Source of the DNA: Thiohalocapsa sp. PB-PSB1
Lineage (GTDB): Bacteria > Pseudomonadota > Gammaproteobacteria > Chromatiales > Chromatiaceae
DNA: 64,000 bases
Assembly: GCA_016745215.1 (NCBI GenBank)
Contig: CP050890.1
Coordinates: 2,790,001 to 2,854,000, forward strand
Direction of reading: 5' to 3'
Shown here: positions 8,852 to 16,212 of the stretch, one piece after another
How the letters are laid out: each line of letters starts with the position of its first letter
Numbering within the stretch: position 1 is the stretch's first letter
Translations under genes and position numbers: made by a program
The notes under the pieces: generated by a model
Seen by the model: only the letters and a program-made list of their open reading frames with translations
Database searches by the model: none
What the model was told of the DNA's origin: nothing

Positions 8852-9590
8852 AATTACGGTGACAGTTTACTAAATATGGCATCCTCACGGCATGGCACGA
8901 CGACCCAGGATCGTTATCCCTGGACGCCCTCACCATGTAATCCAACGAGGAAACCGGCGCAGCCAAGTCTTTTTCGAGGAAGGAGATCATGAGCTCTACC
9001 TCGATCTTCTCGGCGAGGCGGCGGTAGGGTCGGCGACCGAAATCTGGTGCAACTGCCTGATGCCCAATCATGTCCACCTCGTCGCTGTGCCTTCCGATAA
9101 AGACGGTCTACGTGAGCCCTTTGCCGATGCTCACCGCCGCTATACTGGTTATATCAATGCGCGCTCGAGGGCGACGGGATACTTATGGCAGGGGCGCTTT
9201 GGATCGGTCGTGATGCATGAAGCGCATCTGTTCCATGCGGTACGTTAGGTTTCTCTCGATCCCGTAAGAGGCAAGCTTGTGCTGAAGGCAAAGGACTGGT
9301 GCTGGTCGAGTGTCGCCGCCCATCTCTCGGGCAAGGACGAGAAACTGGTATAAGGTTGCACCGATTCTGGAACGCTTTGGCGACTTTGCTACCCTGCTTG
9401 GTACGCCGGAGGACGAAACGGCGTCCAAGAGCCTGCGCCAATCAGAAACAACGGGGCGACCATTGGGCAGCGAACATTGGATTGAGCAACTCGAGAAATT
9501 GACGGGCAAGGCACTAACCTCAAAAGCGCGGACCTGAGACAAGCGAGCGCGATGATAATTAAGTGTATTTAGTAAACTGTCACCGTAATT
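8852..9590. mobile_element. RAYT-carrying element with inverted ends, copy 2
   Basis: The left end GGTGACAGTTTACTAAAT begins at about 8857 within AATTACGGTGACAG (8852). The right end is its inverse and finishes at 9590 with GTCACCGTAATT. It is almost identical to copy 1 inside. Insertion has truncated a leftward membrane protein gene whose first 65 codons remain at 9591-9785. Confidence 0.82.
8892..9537 (+). pseudogene. REP-associated tyrosine transposase (RAYT), copy 2, disrupted
   Basis: The N-terminus is intact here (MARRPRIVIPGRPHHVIQRG through CLMPNHVHLVAVP). The frame is then cut by TAG at 9246-9248, where copy 1 has TAC. Further on, an extra T in AACTGGTATAAGG near 9350 and a 2-bp loss near 9516 shift the frame. 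The two copies therefore carry different inactivating lesions, so they decayed separately after duplication. Together they let the intact ancestor of about 224 residues be reconstructed. Confidence 0.82.
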
Positions 9591-9785
9591 GACGAACAGC
9601 AGCACGACGGTGCCAACCAGGCCGGCGGCGATGCCGATGCCCAGCTTGCCGAAAACCCGGCCGCCGACGAAGGCCCGCCGCTGCGCACCCTCGCTGTAGT
9701 CTGGATCGGCCTCCCGCCATCGGTTTGGTTGCGGTCCCATGCGGTAGAACCTGCGAAGCAACTGATCCACATCAAAATTGGGCAA
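9591..9785 (-). pseudogene. N-terminal remnant of a membrane protein gene cut by the RAYT element
   Basis: On the minus strand a start at 9785 gives MPNFDVDQLLRRFYRMGPQP, then a charged stretch and the hydrophobic segment LGIGIAAGLVGTVVLLFV. At that point the reading frame enters the inverted end of element copy 2. The remainder of the gene is not in this window. The family is not recognised. Confidence 0.55.
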
Positions 9786-10316
9786 TTTTAACGCGCAGCC
9801 CCATTGCCCATGTGGCTATACTGTCGCCGTCGCGGCATTGGAACCGAGCGCTAGCCCGGACCAGCTCCCCCGACGCCAAGGTCAATCGGCCGGTCATGAC
9901 GCTATCAGCAGCGCCGCCAGGTACTTGCCGCAAGGCTCGCGTCCCGCTGCCGGATCGCCCATTGCAGGAACTGCATCAGCCCAGGAGTTACTGATGTCGC
10001 ACGGTTACAGCTTGTCCTCCCCCCCCCCCCGGCTCAGCTTCCCCCAGATACCCGGGGTATTCGAGCGCACATCGCTTCGCCACCCGTCCGACCCCGGCAC
10101 GGGTCCCCTAGCGCGAGCACCCCGAGGCCTTCCCCCGGATAGGCCCGCTCGCAGGTCCGCCGCGACGGCGGTTCCATCCAGCACCTTGAGCGCGGCCCAT
10201 GCTCGGCCTGGCGGCCGATCACCGCGGTCCTTGCTCGCCCAGCCGCCGGGGTTGCGCGCCCCGGTCTCGGACGCCTTGGCGCGTCCATCCCTCATCACGG
10301 ATCAGGAATGCGATCG
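9786..10316. other. Non-coding or eroded stretch with a C homopolymer
   Basis: I see no convincing gene. Open frames here lack family motifs and ribosome-binding sites. A run of twelve C lies at about 10019-10030 and could be a slippage site or an assembly weak point. The last ~100 bases should carry the promoter of the following secreted protein, but no clear -35/-10 pair is visible. Confidence 0.4.
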
Positions 10317-13300
10317 ATGAAAACAGCACGACGTCTCCTTGCGCTCTGCGCCCTTGTCTTGCTCCCGGGGCTCGCCCCGGGGGTCTTGGCCCATACCCTC
10401 TCCGGCACCGTCTACGGCAATGGCTCGCCGCTGGCGGACGCCGGCATCGTCCTAACGCTGGCCGCCGACGGCGGCAGCGCCGGCGAGACCACCACCAACG
10501 CCAGCGGCGTCTACAGCCTCGAGGTCGCCGACGGCAGCTACAACCTCCTCGTCCAGCCGCCCGCCAGCTCCGGGCTGGCGGACTCGCGGGTCTACGGGAT
10601 CAGAGTCGATGGCGCCGATGTGACGCAGAATCTGGCGCTGGTGAGTGGGGTGTCGACCCTCTCCGGCGTTGTGCAGCAGTCCGACGGGACGCCGATGGCC
10701 GGGGTGCGGGTGGAACTGAAGGATGACGCCACGTGGACCTCGCTCGCGAACATGACCACCGGTACCGACGGCGCCTACTCGTTCTCGGTCGCGCCGGGCA
10801 CCTATCGCTTCGCTCTTTTCCGATCCCCCTCTTACAGCACGCCGCTGCCTGGGGAGCCGCCAGGATTCCAGATTAATGATGGATTCAGGGGAACCGTGGT
10901 CGCCGGCCCGACCACCCGCGACCTGGTGCTGCCCTTCGCCACCCTCAGCGGCAAGACCACGGACCAGAACGGCGTTGCGGTCGGCGAGGTTGCCGTGACC
11001 TTTACTGACAACAACTACCACTTTTTCCCGGGCGATCTGGGCAACACCTACATCCTCTACCCGTCGTCCACCGTCACCTCCGACGCCAACGGCGACTACG
11101 AGCTCATCGTCTTCGACGGCGGCTCCTACGGCTTCCGCGCAACGCCCCCGGCGGACAGCGGGCTGGCCGTCACCACCTTCAACGGCATCTCGACGACGGG
11201 TGACACCAGCTACGACTTCGCGTTGCAGGCATCCGTCACCCTCTCCGGCGTTGTGCAGCAGTCCGACGGGACGCCGATGGCCGGGGTGCGGGTGGAACTG
11301 AAGGATGACGCCACGTGGACCTCGCTCGCGAACATGACCACCGGTACCGACGGCGCCTACTCGTTCTCGGTCGCGCCGGGCACCTATCGCTTCGCTCTTT
11401 TCCGATCCCCCTCTTACAGCACGCCGCTGCCTGGGGAGCCGCCAGGATTCCAGATTAATGATGGATTCAGGGGAACCGTGGTCGCCGGCCCGACCACCCG
11501 CGACCTGGTGCTGCCCTTCGCCACCCTCAGCGGCAAGACCACGGACCAGAACGGCGTTGCGGTCGGCGAGGTTGCCGTGACCTTTACTGACAACAACTAC
11601 CACTTTTTCCCGGGCGATCTGGGCAACACCTACATCCTCTACCCGTCGTCCACCGTCACCTCCGACGCCAACGGCGACTACGAGATCGTCGTCTTCGACG
11701 GCGGCGCCTACGGTTTCCGCATCGACCCCCCATCCGCCAGCGGCTTCGCCACCTCCCTGCTCAACGGCCTCGGCGTCTCCGGCCCGACCCGCCTGACCGT
11801 GCTGCTGCTGTTCCAAGACGCGACGGCGCCGCGGATCATCTCCGGTCCGACGGTGACCAACATCGTCGCCGATGCCGCCACGGTGCAGTGGCAGACCGAC
11901 GAGCCCACCATCGGCGGCGCCGATTGGGGCAGCGGCAGCATCGATGAGACCGCCTACGCCACCCAGCACAGCCTGGCCATGACCGGGCTGGCGCCTGAGA
12001 CCGGCTATACGGTGACGGTGTTCGCCACCGACGGCGCCGGCAACGGGCCGGTGAGCGCGGATGCGAGCTTCACCACCACGGCGGCGGCGGACACGACCCC
12101 GCCGACGATCATCGCCGGACCCACGGTCAGCGGCCTGACCTACGAGGGCGCCGTCATCGAGTGGGAGACCGACGAGTCGGCGACGACGGAGATCGGCGGC
12201 GACCTGACCGCCACGGTGGCCGGTTATCGGACCCAGCACCGCGTCGAGCTGACCGGGCTCGCGGCACTGACGGGCTACAGCCTGACGCTGTCGTCCAGCG
12301 ACCTCGCCGGCAACGGACCGACCACGGCGGCGGTGCAGTTCACTACCCTGAGCGCCCCGGACCTGAGCGCCCCGGTGATCACCAAGGGACCCTGGGTGGC
12401 CGATGTCGGCGCGAATGCGGCGACGGTAGCCTGGGAGACCGACGAGGCGGCCAACAGCGGCGTGTCCTGGAACGACGGCACCACCTACGGCGTCTACACC
12501 GATGAGACCCTGGCCCGCCGGCACCAGGTCGCGATCACCGGCCTGCTGACCGACACCAGCTACGCGGTCACGGTCTCGTCCACCGACGGGCTCGGCAACG
12601 GCCCGACCCTGTCCGCGCCGCTGACCTTCAGCACCCTCGCCGAGGCCGACACCACGGCGCCGGTGTTCATCGAGCCGCCCAGCGCCTGCGCGGTGAGCGA
12701 CCGGATGATCGGCGTCTGCCTACGCACCGACGAGCCGGCAAGCCTGACCATCGACTACGGCACCGACCCGGACGCCTTGACCCAGAGCGCCGCCCGCGTC
12801 CAGCTCGCCGACCAGCACTATCTGGCCCTGACCGGCCTGACGCCGAGCACCGACTACACCCTGCGTGCCACGGTGCGCGACCAGGCGGGGAACGCGCGCA
12901 GCAGTGCCCTGCTCCAGGTCCGCACCGCGGCGACACCGGTCGGCCCGCCGGTGTTCCTGGAGGGACCGACCGCGACCTACGTCGGCGACAACCGGGTGGT
13001 CGTGGCCTGGCAGACCGACCGGCCCGCCGCGGCGCTGATCGAGTACGAGGACGGCGGCGAGACCCTGCGAGTGGAGGACGGCCGGCTGTTGGACAGCCAC
13101 GACCTGGTCGTCCCCAACCTTGACGCCGGCACGGACTACAGCCTGAGGGTCACGGTGACCGGGGCGGACGGACAACAGGTGCTCACGCTGGTGACCGCCA
13201 CGCTGCCCGACTTGACCCCGCCGACCATCACCGATGGCCCGACGGTGCAGGCGCTGCCCGGCGGTCTCACCGAGATCGCCTGGACCACAGACGAGGCGGC

Positions 13301-13889
13301 CGACTCCCGCGTCAACTTCGGCGCTGCACCCAACCTGCTGAACCGGGTCGCCGGCGACATTGACTACAGGCTATCGCACCGCGTACGGCTTTCCGGACTG
13401 GTGCCGGGGCAGGTCTACTACTACCAGGTGACCACGGTGGACCCGGTGGGCAACGCGACGCAGAGCGCCATCGGCGACTTCGTGGCCGAGGTGCCGAGCT
13501 TCACGCTGCGTGTCGAACGCACCGGCAGCGGCACCGTCTCTGGGGGCGGGGTCTTCCCCGTCGACACCCTGGTGGCGCCCGTGGCCGAGCCCGCCGACGG
13601 CTCGTTCCTGCAGGGCTGGACGCCGAACCTGTGTGCGGCGCCCTTCGCGTTGACCGAGGACACCACCTGTATCGCTACCTTCAGCGCGGCCCAACAGGTG
13701 CCGGGTGACCTGGACGGGGACGGCGACATGGACGCGGACGACTACGCCTTGTTCCGTGCCGTGCTCGGCTCCTGCACCGGTGCGGACCGCTACCTCGCCG
13801 CCGCGGACTATGACGGCGACGGCTGCATCACCCTCGGGGACTACCGGACCTGGTACGGCCACTACCGCGCCTACCTGTCCGGCCTCTGA
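10317..13889 (+). CDS. Large secreted multi-domain protein ending in a dockerin
   Basis: The ~1190-residue protein starts at ATG 10317 (AGGA nine bases upstream) with a signal peptide (ARRLLALCALVLLPGLAPGVLA). The N-terminal third consists of carboxypeptidase-regulatory/SdrD-like beta domains (LSGTVYGNGSPLADAGI, LSGVVQQSDGTPMAGVRVEL). One ~149-residue block is present twice. The middle holds about six fibronectin-III-like modules, recognisable by repeated DTTPPTI, VEWETDE and YRVTVF-type strings. The end carries two Ca-binding loops (DLDGDGDMDADDYALF and DYDGDGCITLGDYRTW) typical of a type I dockerin. It probably docks to the cohesin-like protein encoded next. Its own ligand or enzyme activity is unknown; no catalytic domain is visible. 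Confidence 0.82.
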   Translation: MKTARRLLALCALVLLPGLAPGVLAHTLSGTVYGNGSPLADAGIVLTLAADGGSAGETTTNASGVYSLEVADGSYNLLVQPPASSGLADSRVYGIRVDGADVTQNLALVSGVSTLSGVVQQSDGTPMAGVRVELKDDATWTSLANMTTGTDGAYSFSVAPGTYRFALFRSPSYSTPLPGEPPGFQINDGFRGTVVAGPTTRDLVLPFATLSGKTTDQNGVAVGEVAVTFTDNNYHFFPGDLGNTYILYPSSTVTSDANGDYELIVFDGGSYGFRATPPADSGLAVTTFNGISTTGDTSYDFALQASVTLSGVVQQSDGTPMAGVRVELKDDATWTSLANMTTGTDGAYSFSVAPGTYRFALFRSPSYSTPLPGEPPGFQINDGFRGTVVAGPTTRDLVLPFATLSGKTTDQNGVAVGEVAVTFTDNNYHFFPGDLGNTYILYPSSTVTSDANGDYEIVVFDGGAYGFRIDPPSASGFATSLLNGLGVSGPTRLTVLLLFQDATAPRIISGPTVTNIVADAATVQWQTDEPTIGGADWGSGSIDETAYATQHSLAMTGLAPETGYTVTVFATDGAGNGPVSADASFTTTAAADTTPPTIIAGPTVSGLTYEGAVIEWETDESATTEIGGDLTATVAGYRTQHRVELTGLAALTGYSLTLSSSDLAGNGPTTAAVQFTTLSAPDLSAPVITKGPWVADVGANAATVAWETDEAANSGVSWNDGTTYGVYTDETLARRHQVAITGLLTDTSYAVTVSSTDGLGNGPTLSAPLTFSTLAEADTTAPVFIEPPSACAVSDRMIGVCLRTDEPASLTIDYGTDPDALTQSAARVQLADQHYLALTGLTPSTDYTLRATVRDQAGNARSSALLQVRTAATPVGPPVFLEGPTATYVGDNRVVVAWQTDRPAAALIEYEDGGETLRVEDGRLLDSHDLVVPNLDAGTDYSLRVTVTGADGQQVLTLVTATLPDLTPPTITDGPTVQALPGGLTEIAWTTDEAADSRVNFGAAPNLLNRVAGDIDYRLSHRVRLSGLVPGQVYYYQVTTVDPVGNATQSAIGDFVAEVPSFTLRVERTGSGTVSGGGVFPVDTLVAPVAEPADGSFLQGWTPNLCAAPFALTEDTTCIATFSAAQQVPGDLDGDGDMDADDYALFRAVLGSCTGADRYLAAADYDGDGCITLGDYRTWYGHYRAYLSGL
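10656..11684 (+). repeat. 447-bp direct repeat inside the dockerin protein gene
   Basis: Bases 10656-11102 and 11238-11684 read identically by eye, including synonymous positions, and are offset by 582 bp. Each encodes about 149 residues from LSGVVQQSDG to SDANGDYE. Identity at wobble positions indicates very recent duplication or ongoing gene conversion rather than selection on protein sequence. Confidence 0.85.
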
Positions 13890-13897
13890 CCGGCATC

Positions 13898-13920
13898 CCC
13901 CGGCGGCCAGGCCGCCGGGG
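13898..13920 (+). terminator. Strong GC hairpin between dockerin and cohesin genes
   Basis: CCCCGGCGGC, loop CAG, GCCGCCGGGG forms a perfect 10-bp stem eight bases after the stop codon. No U tract follows. It may be an intercistronic mRNA-stabilising or attenuating hairpin rather than a complete terminator, as the cohesin gene starts 47 bases later. Confidence 0.5.
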
Positions 13921-13967
13921 CCTTGCCGACCCCGAACCCTCAGCCATTCAACCTTGGAGATGCCAGC

Positions 13968-14555
13968 ATGTCCCTGAAGAACCATTCCGTCGCCGCCCTG
14001 TTTCTGACCCTGAACCTCGCCGCTGCCGTGGCCTGGGCCGGGCCGATTACGCTCAGTCTCACGCCGTCAAGCTCGACGGTGCAGGTTGGCGATCACTTCG
14101 ATGTCGTCGTCGCCGTAGCGGGTGCGCAAGCGGCGCCCTATACCGGCGACGAGGTCCTCGGCTTCGGCTTCGATGTCGATCTCGGGGCCGCATCCCTCGT
14201 TGCCTGGACCGCCGCAACGGTGGCGATACCGCCCTTCGCGGACGACCTCTCGGCCCTGCTCCTGAACACCGACGTGGCGGGATCGGTGGGCTTCGGCGCC
14301 GGGCTACCGGACGACGCCTTCACGCTCGCCGTGCTCAGCTTCACGGCGCTCGCCGAGGGCACCTTGGACCTCGGCATCGCCTCGGACCTGTTGGACCTCA
14401 ACGAGGGGCTGATCTACCTCCTGGGCGATCCGCTCGACCTCAGGGCCTCGATCCCGGTGACCATCTCCGCCGCCGAGGGGGCGGCGCCCCTGCCGGCAAC
14501 CCTGGCGCTTCTGCTTGTCGGGCTGCCTTGGCTATGGCGGCGCGACTATCGATAG
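13968..14555 (+). CDS. Secreted cohesin-like protein with PEP-CTERM/VPxxP-type sorting tail
   Basis: The 195-residue protein starts at ATG 13968 after GGAG. A signal peptide (VAALFLTLNLAAAVAWA) leads into a beta-sandwich resembling cohesins: ITLSLTPSSSTVQVGDHFDV, then DEVLGFGFDVDLG and a central LAVLSFTALAEGTLDLGI strand. The C-terminus has APLPATLALLLVGLPWLWRR, i.e. a short P-rich motif, one hydrophobic helix and an arginine cluster. This is the architecture of PEP-CTERM-type exosortase substrates, though the canonical PEP is replaced by LPAT. Adjacency to a dockerin-ending protein supports a cohesin-dockerin pair. The cohesin assignment rests on pattern, not on a search. Confidence 0.68.
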   Translation: MSLKNHSVAALFLTLNLAAAVAWAGPITLSLTPSSSTVQVGDHFDVVVAVAGAQAAPYTGDEVLGFGFDVDLGAASLVAWTAATVAIPPFADDLSALLLNTDVAGSVGFGAGLPDDAFTLAVLSFTALAEGTLDLGIASDLLDLNEGLIYLLGDPLDLRASIPVTISAAEGAAPLPATLALLLVGLPWLWRRDYR

Positions 14556-14578
14556 TGCCGACGGTCCGCCGAACGAGA

Positions 14579-14697
14579 CGGGAAAACCAGGACAGACCAC
14601 GTTTTTCCCGTTTTTCCGGGGGAACAGGGGATACCGGGACCGGGCAAAACTAGAAAACGTGGTCTGTCCCTGTTTTTCTCGCCTGTTTTTCCTCGTA
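14579..14697. repeat. Small inverted-repeat element (GGACAGACCACGTTTT ends)
   Basis: GGACAGACCACGTTTT (14590-14605) is exactly inverted as AAAACGTGGTCTGTCC (14654-14669), flanked by T-rich and G-rich runs. A close relative is at 21776-21892. The size and lack of coding capacity fit a MITE-like or REP-type element mobilised by an IS200/RAYT-class enzyme. Confidence 0.65.
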
Positions 14698-14712
14698 ACC
14701 TTTTCGGAATAC

Positions 14713-14952
14713 TCATGAAAATTCTTTGACCGTCGCCTTCTCGCGGTCCTTGAGCACCGCGATCACCCGAAGCTTCCCATCGATATAAGCGGTAATGATC
14801 GCCAAGAAGTCTTTGTGGCCCTTCCGATTCGATATTTCATCGATACCTATGATGTCGATTTTTTCAATCTTCTCCCAATCCGCAGCAGTACGGATGTTTC
14901 GATCCAATATCCCCTCGATCACATCATAACCAATCCCTTCCCGGATGCTCAC
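14713..14952 (-). pseudogene. ISL3-family transposase fragment
   Basis: The minus-strand frame reads IEKIDIIGIDEISNRKGHKD followed by FLAIITAYIDGKLRVIAVL. This is the DDE-domain start of ISL3 transposases (consensus lgiDEia.rkghkdy). Only about 79 residues remain; the DNA-binding N-terminus and the remaining catalytic residues are missing on both sides. Confidence 0.75.
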
Positions 14953-14961
14953 AAGGCTAAT

Positions 14962-15006
14962 ACTGCCGACGCTCGTACCTCGCGCCGCTGATTACAACGT
15001 TAGAAA
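14962..15006 (+). other. attC-like recombination site remnant
   Basis: The sequence GCCGACGCTCGTACC and the following GCGCCGCTGATTACAACGTTAGAA strongly resemble the right half of an integron attC site (imperfect GC stem, then the simple site ACGTTAGA). The GTTAGAA core lies about 30 bases before the start of a small AT-rich gene, the usual cassette spacing. No intI gene or second attC is seen, so this is a possible cassette scar only. Confidence 0.35.
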
Positions 15007-15037
15007 TAGCCCCAACCTTCACATTGGTGATCTAGTT

Positions 15038-15361
15038 ATGCTCAAAATTACTGGAAAATGGAAAATCATTGAAATGGAACAATGGGATCTTAAATTTATT
15101 GATGAGCAAGGCCCAGGATATTTTGAGTTTAAATCAAACAACCAAGGCTCCTTTATGTTCGGTTATGTTGAAGGCGAAATTGACTTCAGAGAATCCGAAT
15201 CCAAACATAGCAGGATTGAATATTCTTGGATAGGTCAAGATGAAATGGATGACGCTTCCGGCCGAGGGTATTTTGAAATAGTGAATGATAATGAGATTTA
15301 CGGAGAGATATTTTTCCATCAAGGAGACTCTTCATGGGTAAAAGCAACAAAAATCAAATAA
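15038..15361 (+). CDS. Small AT-rich hypothetical protein
   Basis: The 107-residue protein from ATG 15038 begins LKITGKWKIIEMEQWDLKFI. It resembles a widespread family of uncharacterised small proteins with the pattern G-x-W-x-I-x-E-M-E-x-W-D followed by GPGYFEF and a G-S-F-x-F block. Acidic residues are frequent and no signal peptide or membrane span is present. Its base composition is far more AT-rich than the neighbours, and it follows an attC-like junction, so horizontal acquisition is likely. Function unknown. Confidence 0.65.
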   Translation: MLKITGKWKIIEMEQWDLKFIDEQGPGYFEFKSNNQGSFMFGYVEGEIDFRESESKHSRIEYSWIGQDEMDDASGRGYFEIVNDNEIYGEIFFHQGDSSWVKATKIK

Positions 15362-15620
15362 TATTGCAGTGCGCGGAGACGTTTTTCCAACAATAGGCTC
15401 AAAGCGAGCCGCGAAGACACGTCGTAGCTCGGTCTGCGCCGTCTACCACGCGGCCGCTTCAGCCATACCATTAGCTTTTCAGAGACAAGTTCGGTTGCGA
15501 TGGCTTTCGGAGACATTGAAGATGAAAGTTGAAATAGGGGAGAAAAAGGAGGGGAGAAAAAGGACACCGAGGGGAAGGAGAAAAAGGACACCCACTTTGC
15601 TGAGAAAAAGTGCTGAGAAA

Positions 15621-15735
15621 AAGGACACCTGAGAAACACTTTACTTGATGTCCGTGGTGCCGAGTAGTTGGGCAATGTGATCGTGCGCCTTATATTTGTC
15701 GCAGCCGCAACCAAGGTGGGTGTCCTTTTTCACTT
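15621..15735. repeat. Dispersed ~110-bp repeat, copy 1 (with 24697-24798)
   Basis: The shared block runs from AAGGACACC through CTTTACTTGATG and GCCGAGTAGTTGGGCAATGT to GGTGTCCTTT, so its ends are inverted (AAAGGACACC/GGTGTCCTTT). On the minus strand both copies keep the reading frame GCGCDKYKAHDHIAQLLG, ending at a stop (K to R and H to R variants in copy 2). This suggests a C-terminal gene fragment carried by the repeat. Purine-rich GAGAAAAAGGA tracts precede it. Confidence 0.6.
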
Positions 15736-15857
15736 TGTTTTCACTTTGGGGTGAGCACCTGCGCCGCAACGCGCCGCTGGGAGACGAGCGGGGCTGCACC
15801 GTTTGCTGCGGGACAGCGCGTAGGGCGATCCGCCACCCCGCCTAGAATCGTGCGGTC

Positions 15858-15969
15858 ACGATACAGCACGATACAGCAGCACGATACAGGACACCCACTT
15901 TTCGGAACGATACAGCGGAACGATACAGGACACCCGGAACGATACAGCGAACGATACAGAACGATACAG
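15858..15969 (+). repeat. Eight copies of ACGATACAG in scrambled array
   Basis: The nonamer ACGATACAG occurs eight times within 112 bases with irregular spacing, interleaved with GACACCCACTTTTCGG. Spacing is too irregular and the unit too short for CRISPR. It looks like a decayed repeat expansion next to the mobile debris. Confidence 0.6.
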
Positions 15970-16090
15970 GACACCCACTTTTCGGCGCACCCACTTTTCG
16001 GAACACTTTTTGGCGTGCGGAGAATGGGGGGTGCAACCTGCACAGCGCTCTCACTATGCTACGTGCGTTTACAGGTTGCGTTGCGCCCGC

Positions 16091-16178
16091 TCAGTCGTGC
16101 ATACTCCGGGTCGTGCGGTTGGATTTCCTATCCTTCAGTCGTGCATACTCCGGGTCGTGCGGTTGGATTTCCTATCCT
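16091..16178 (+). repeat. 44-bp tandem duplication upstream of the hydrolase gene
   Basis: Two consecutive copies of a 44-base unit starting TCAGTCGTGCATACTCCGGG end 34 bases before the hydrolase start codon. They appear identical and may duplicate promoter or leader sequence. Confidence 0.7.
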
Positions 16179-16212
16179 TTGTTTAATACGATTGTTTTTT
16201 CGGAGGTGGTAT

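Noticed and set aside
10017..10031. Phase-variable C tract
   Set aside because: No convincing gene is placed in a frame dependent on this run; could be an assembly weak spot.
10452..12524. 690-codon minus-strand open frame within the dockerin gene
   Set aside because: Gly/Arg/His-rich composition with internal duplication mirrors the opposite frame; no start site or motif. The plus frame has a signal peptide, FN3 modules and a dockerin.
15858..15969. Possible CRISPR array (ACGATACAG repeats)
   Set aside because: Repeat unit is 9 bp, spacing irregular, no spacers of constant length and no cas genes.
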